From Casimicrobiaceae bacterium (GTDB lineage: Bacteria; Pseudomonadota; Gammaproteobacteria; Burkholderiales; Casimicrobiaceae): DNA of 64,000 nt. The stretch's first letter is position 1, and the number at the start of each line of letters is the position of its first letter. Where the stretch lies: NCBI GenBank assembly GCA_025056355.1, contig JANWWI010000001.1:62001-126000 (forward strand), given 5' to 3'. Under the pieces are notes generated by a model that was given only the letters and a program-made list of their open reading frames with translations, was not told the DNA's origin and made no database searches. Below are positions 61,155-64,000 of this stretch, piece by piece. Position numbers and translations under genes: made by a program.

Positions 61155-61625
61155 ATGATGCTTGATCTTCGTGCCAGCTTGATCGCCGGGGTGCTCGCCT
61201 CGCTGGTGAGTTTGGGGGTAGGCATGGCCGTGTTGCAGCACCTCCATGAAAATGGCATTGTGCTTGCGCGGCTCATCGCCACGATCGCGCTGGGTCGCGA
61301 GGCGCTCGATCCCGAAGTAGTGAGTGAGTCGCAAGCCTTTGTCGTCGGCTTGGCGATACATCTTGTGCTTGGGCTGCTGTTTGCGCTGCTGATCTCGGTG
61401 GCGCTGCACCGGTGGGGCTTTTGGGTGGGCCTGTTCGGTGGGGCACTCTTCGGCCTCGCGCTTTATGCGATCAACACCTACACGATGAGCCGCTTTTTTC
61501 CCGAGTTCTACTTTTTCCGCAGCTGGTTCATGGTCGGGTTTCACGTGCTTTTCGGCGCGCTCTGCGGCGGCATCTACGAAGCGCTGGAACGAGACCGTGA
61601 CCGGATGTTTCGTCGCCGGGGCTGA
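61155..61625 (+). CDS. Membrane protein of unknown function
   Basis: The 156-residue protein has about four hydrophobic segments (6-30, 55-80, 88-108, 125-142). Landmarks are [22 protein letters not shown] and [29 protein letters not shown] do not recognise the family. ATG codons at 61155 and 61158 are both possible. It ends three bases before the M48 peptidase, so the two are likely co-transcribed and may work together. Confidence 0.65.
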   Translation: MMLDLRASLIAGVLASLVSLGVGMAVLQHLHENGIVLARLIATIALGREALDPEVVSESQAFVVGLAIHLVLGLLFALLISVALHRWGFWVGLFGGALFGLALYAINTYTMSRFFPEFYFFRSWFMVGFHVLFGALCGGIYEALERDRDRMFRRRG

Positions 61626-61628
61626 GCC

Positions 61629-62423
61629 ATGAGCAAGATTCAGCTCATCATCGCACTCGTGATGGCTGCGTTTTCGGCGTTTTCGTACTTCGGTTCGAGC
61701 AGCGTCAACCCGGTCACCGGCGAAAAGCAGCGCGTGGGCGGCATCTCCCCTCAGCAAGAAGTGCGCATGGGGCTCCAGGCGGCGCGGGAGATGGCCGCCC
61801 AGATGGGTGGGCTCACGCAAAACCCGCAGGCCCGAGCCCTCGTTGAACGAGTCGGGCAACGGCTCGCGCAGCAGTCAACGGCCGTCAAGTCCGGCTACCC
61901 ATTTCGCTTTCATGTGCTTGCCGATCCGCGCACCGTCAATGCCTTTGCCCTTCCCGGCGGGCAGATCTTCATCACCATGGCGCTTCTGTCGCGGCTTGAA
62001 ACCGAAGGCCAACTGGCCGCGGTGCTCGGCCATGAGATTGGCCATGTGGTGGCGCGCCACAGTGCCGAGCGCATCGCCAAGGCGCAGTTTCACCAGGGGC
62101 TGACCGGAGCCTTTGCCATCGGCACCGGCTCGCTTGAGGCCGCCCAGATCTCAAGCATGGTGAGCCAGATGCTCATGCTCAAGTACAGCCGCGAGGATGA
62201 GTACGAGGCCGATGATCTCGGGCTGCGTGTGATGACCGAGGCCGGCTACGACCCGCGGGCAATGATCGGGGTCATGCGCATCCTCGAGCGTGCCTCGGGC
62301 GGTGGCGGACGCATCCCGGAGTGGGCGAGTACGCATCCCTACATCGGAAACCGCATCGCGCGCATCGAGCAAACGCTTCGCGAGCGCTATCCGCAAGGCA
62401 TTCCTGCGGGTCTGACGCCGTGA
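61629..62423 (+). CDS. M48-family metallopeptidase
   Basis: The 264-residue protein has an N-terminal signal or membrane helix (about 5-21) and the zinc motif HEIGH at 135-139. The third ligand is likely Glu193 in DEYEADDLG. It belongs to the Peptidase_M48 group of secreted or membrane-facing zinc proteases. LAVLGHEIGHVVARHSAERIAK-type sequence and DPRTVNAFALPGGQIFIT near 99-116 confirm it. It starts three bases after the unknown membrane gene, and its stop overlaps murB's GTG. Confidence 0.88.
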   Translation: MSKIQLIIALVMAAFSAFSYFGSSSVNPVTGEKQRVGGISPQQEVRMGLQAAREMAAQMGGLTQNPQARALVERVGQRLAQQSTAVKSGYPFRFHVLADPRTVNAFALPGGQIFITMALLSRLETEGQLAAVLGHEIGHVVARHSAERIAKAQFHQGLTGAFAIGTGSLEAAQISSMVSQMLMLKYSREDEYEADDLGLRVMTEAGYDPRAMIGVMRILERASGGGGRIPEWASTHPYIGNRIARIEQTLRERYPQGIPAGLTP

Positions 62424-63454
62424 CCGCGCGTGCCGCGATCCCTCGCGCTGCATCACTTGCCGCCTTCAATAGCTTTGGGGTTCCTGTGGTTGCGGATTGC
62501 CTCTGGCACATCCGCAAGCCCGAGGATCTGCCGGCCTTTCGTGCGGCTGCCTCTTCCACACCGCCGCTATTGCTCGGGGGGGGCACGAACGTGCTCTTCG
62601 TGGCCGAGCGCCTCGCGCGGCCGGTGCTTCGCATCGAACTGCTCGGTCGCAGGATCCTCGAGGATGAGGGCGAGCAGGTGCTCGTCGAGGCAGCCGCGGG
62701 CGAGAACTGGCACGGATTCGTGCGTTGGAGCCTCACGCAAGGGCTTTCGGGCCTTGAGAACCTCTCGCTGATTCCGGGCAGCGTGGGTGCCGCGCCGGTG
62801 CAAAACATCGGCGCCTACGGGGTGGAACTCGAGCGTCTTTGCGAGGCGGTTGAGATCTTCGACCTCGCCTCGGGTCAGTTTCGCTGGCTCGCGCCCGGCG
62901 AATGCGCTTTTGGCTACCGCGACAGTGTGTTCAAGCACGCCGTGGCGGATCAGTTCATCATCACCCGGGTGCGCTTTCGCCTCTCAAGGCGCTTCGAGCC
63001 TGTGCTCGACTATGGCGAGCTCAAGGCGGAGCTTGCCACCCGCGGCATCCGGCAACCGACGGCGCTTGAGGTCTCCGAGGCGGTCTGCGCGATCCGTCGA
63101 CGCAAACTGCCCGATCCTGCTGTGCTCGGTAACGCAGGCAGTTTTTTCAAGAACCCGATCGTGCCGAAGTCGCTGGCCGAGGCGCTTCTTGCGCGCCATC
63201 CCGACTGCCCGCACTACCCCGCACCGGCCGGGCAGGTCAAGCTCGCAGCCGGTTGGCTCATCGAGCGCGCCGGCTGGAAGGGCTACCGGCGCGGCGCAGC
63301 CGGCGTGCACGACCGGCATGCGCTTGTGCTTGTGAACCACGGTGGCGCAACGGGCGAAGCGATCTGGCGCCTCGCGTGCGATATCCGTGATGACGTTGCG
63401 CGGAAATTCGGGGTGTTGCTTGAGCCTGAGCCGCGCATCATCTTCGAGCCGTAG
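62420..63454 (+). CDS. murB: UDP-N-acetylenolpyruvoylglucosamine reductase
   Basis: MurB is the FAD-dependent reductase that finishes UDP-MurNAc for peptidoglycan. The 344-residue protein has LLGGGTNVLF near 51-60 (FAD/UDP binding) and IPGSVGAAPVQNIGAYGVE near 118-136. The catalytic Ser lies in GNAGSFFKNP, and the C-terminal Glu in EPEPRIIFEP. I start at the GTG at 62420 because it overlaps the M48 stop and matches the length; the frame is open upstream. It looks like the longer type I enzyme. Confidence 0.94.
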   Translation: MTARAAIPRAASLAAFNSFGVPVVADCLWHIRKPEDLPAFRAAASSTPPLLLGGGTNVLFVAERLARPVLRIELLGRRILEDEGEQVLVEAAAGENWHGFVRWSLTQGLSGLENLSLIPGSVGAAPVQNIGAYGVELERLCEAVEIFDLASGQFRWLAPGECAFGYRDSVFKHAVADQFIITRVRFRLSRRFEPVLDYGELKAELATRGIRQPTALEVSEAVCAIRRRKLPDPAVLGNAGSFFKNPIVPKSLAEALLARHPDCPHYPAPAGQVKLAAGWLIERAGWKGYRRGAAGVHDRHALVLVNHGGATGEAIWRLACDIRDDVARKFGVLLEPEPRIIFEP

Positions 63455-63607
63455 CCGGGCACGGCGCCTGCGTGCCGCGCCCGCCTGAGACCGCCGGTAT
63501 CACCGTCTGCATCGCTGTCACGGAACCGTCAACGCTTCGTCGCGATGCTGTCGTGCGAGGCACTCACACTTCTCGCCTTGTTTGTTCAAGATCAAGGGGA
63601 GCTCTGA

Positions 63608-64000
63608 ATGCTTCGCAAGGAAGCTTCTTCGCAAGTTCGTCTGCGGCCGCTAGCGCTTGCGGTCGGCCTTGTTGTGACCAGTCTGGCCTGTGGAGCGTTG
63701 GCGCAGCAGGGCGCCACCGGCACCGAGGCGGCCGTGCCGCGTCCGCAAGAGGATCGGGTTCGCCTGGGGGTGGTGGAGGTGGTCGGCCAGGGCGACCGTC
63801 TGGGTGCCGGCCAAATTGTCGAAGAGGACGCGACCAAGGGACGTTCAACCGTCACCAAAGAGGCGATGGAGAAAGATCGCGCCACGACCAACCCCTTCCA
63901 GGCGCTGACCCTCCTTCCGGGGATCAACACCTACGACTACGACGGCACCGGCCTCTTCGGCGGGGCGATCTTTGTGCGCGGTTTTTCGGGCGAGCAGATC
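63608..64000 (+). CDS. TonB-dependent receptor, 5' part (cut by the window)
   Basis: The ATG at 63608, after AAGGGGAG (63594-63601), opens a frame of 131 codons that runs off the window end. It has a signal peptide (LRPLALAVGLVVTSLACGALAQ, about 12-33). Then comes the start of a plug domain, with VVEVVGQGDRLG near 55 and ATTNPFQALTLLPGINTYDYDGTG near 92-115. GGAIFVRGFSGEQI is the plug's canonical strand. It is an outer-membrane importer, ligand unknown. The 153 bases before it hold no gene. The rest of the gene lies outside. Confidence 0.88.
   Translation, partial: MLRKEASSQVRLRPLALAVGLVVTSLACGALAQQGATGTEAAVPRPQEDRVRLGVVEVVGQGDRLGAGQIVEEDATKGRSTVTKEAMEKDRATTNPFQALTLLPGINTYDYDGTGLFGGAIFVRGFSGEQI

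Noticed and set aside
1-64000. CRISPR arrays, IS elements, prophage genes
   Set aside because: No regular spaced repeats, no transposase and no phage structural gene were found on reading the whole window.

Overview
The window reads as an ordinary stretch of chromosome from a GC-rich Gram-negative bacterium, most likely a betaproteobacterium. The evidence is the gene content and order: rluD-pgeF next to relA with bamD divergent, holC followed by a small unknown gene and valS, an RpfE-type gene overlapping recJ, nrdA with two ATP-cones plus nrdB behind paired NrdR boxes, a glyoxylate-cycle malate synthase A, c5-type cytochromes with the FIKTPKQLI anchor, and a sigma-54 promoter before a type IV pilin. 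I cannot place it to genus. I found no prophage, IS element, CRISPR array or rRNA. There is one tRNA (Arg, CCG).

Layout. 0-7.4 kb: PE N-methyltransferase-like enzyme, membrane sulfatase-fold protein, pilin, small HExxH membrane protein, cupredoxin-like protein, nucleotidyltransferase, dcd, pdeM. 7.4-14.6 kb: NrdR-controlled nrdA, Kbp-like BON/LysM protein, a broken DUF1508-like gene, nrdB, and a 1 kb non-coding region holding one copy of a dispersed repeat. 14.6-18.1 kb: two tandem orphan ParA-like ATPases, a DUF72 protein, a GRDP-like protein. 18.3-25.2 kb: relA, pgeF, rluD / bamD / DinG-type helicase. 25.3-31.7 kb: DUF349 protein, second repeat copy, RpfE-type gene, recJ, a Phd/PIN toxin-antitoxin pair. 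31.7-36.1 kb: intradiol dioxygenase, CDF transporter, patatin, a frameshifted OmpA-like lipoprotein, SIMPL protein, P-loop kinase. 36.2-44.1 kb: dnaJ, hybrid histidine kinase with its LuxR-type response regulator, CsgG-like lipoprotein, plsC, apaH. 44.1-50 kb: cytochrome c, tRNA-Arg, a heme-less paralogue of that cytochrome's anchor, aceB, then a helicase-ybaK-GNAT operon. 50-54.8 kb: rubrerythrin, Fe-S oxidoreductase, DUF3501, TPP enzyme, holC. 54.8-64 kb: valS, ldcA, an AbrB/PIN toxin-antitoxin pair, msrA, a membrane protein, M48 peptidase, murB, and the 5' end of a TonB-dependent receptor cut by the window edge.

How genes work together. Deoxynucleotide supply is concentrated in dcd, nrdA and nrdB, with NrdR boxes at nrdA. 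Redox and stress defence is represented by the rubrerythrin/Fe-S/DUF3501 cluster, msrA and relA. The envelope is served by bamD, murB, ldcA, plsC and several lipoproteins. The hybrid kinase and the response regulator beside it look like one signalling pair, with two palindromes before the regulator that could be its operator.

I found no clearly new defence or mobile system. The best candidates for something undescribed are: the rubrerythrin/Fe-S/DUF3501 cluster with a large perfect palindrome inside it; the tandem ParA pair without ParB; the dispersed two-hairpin repeat; and the membrane-anchor paralogues flanking the tRNA. All functional calls come from reading the sequence. No database search was run.
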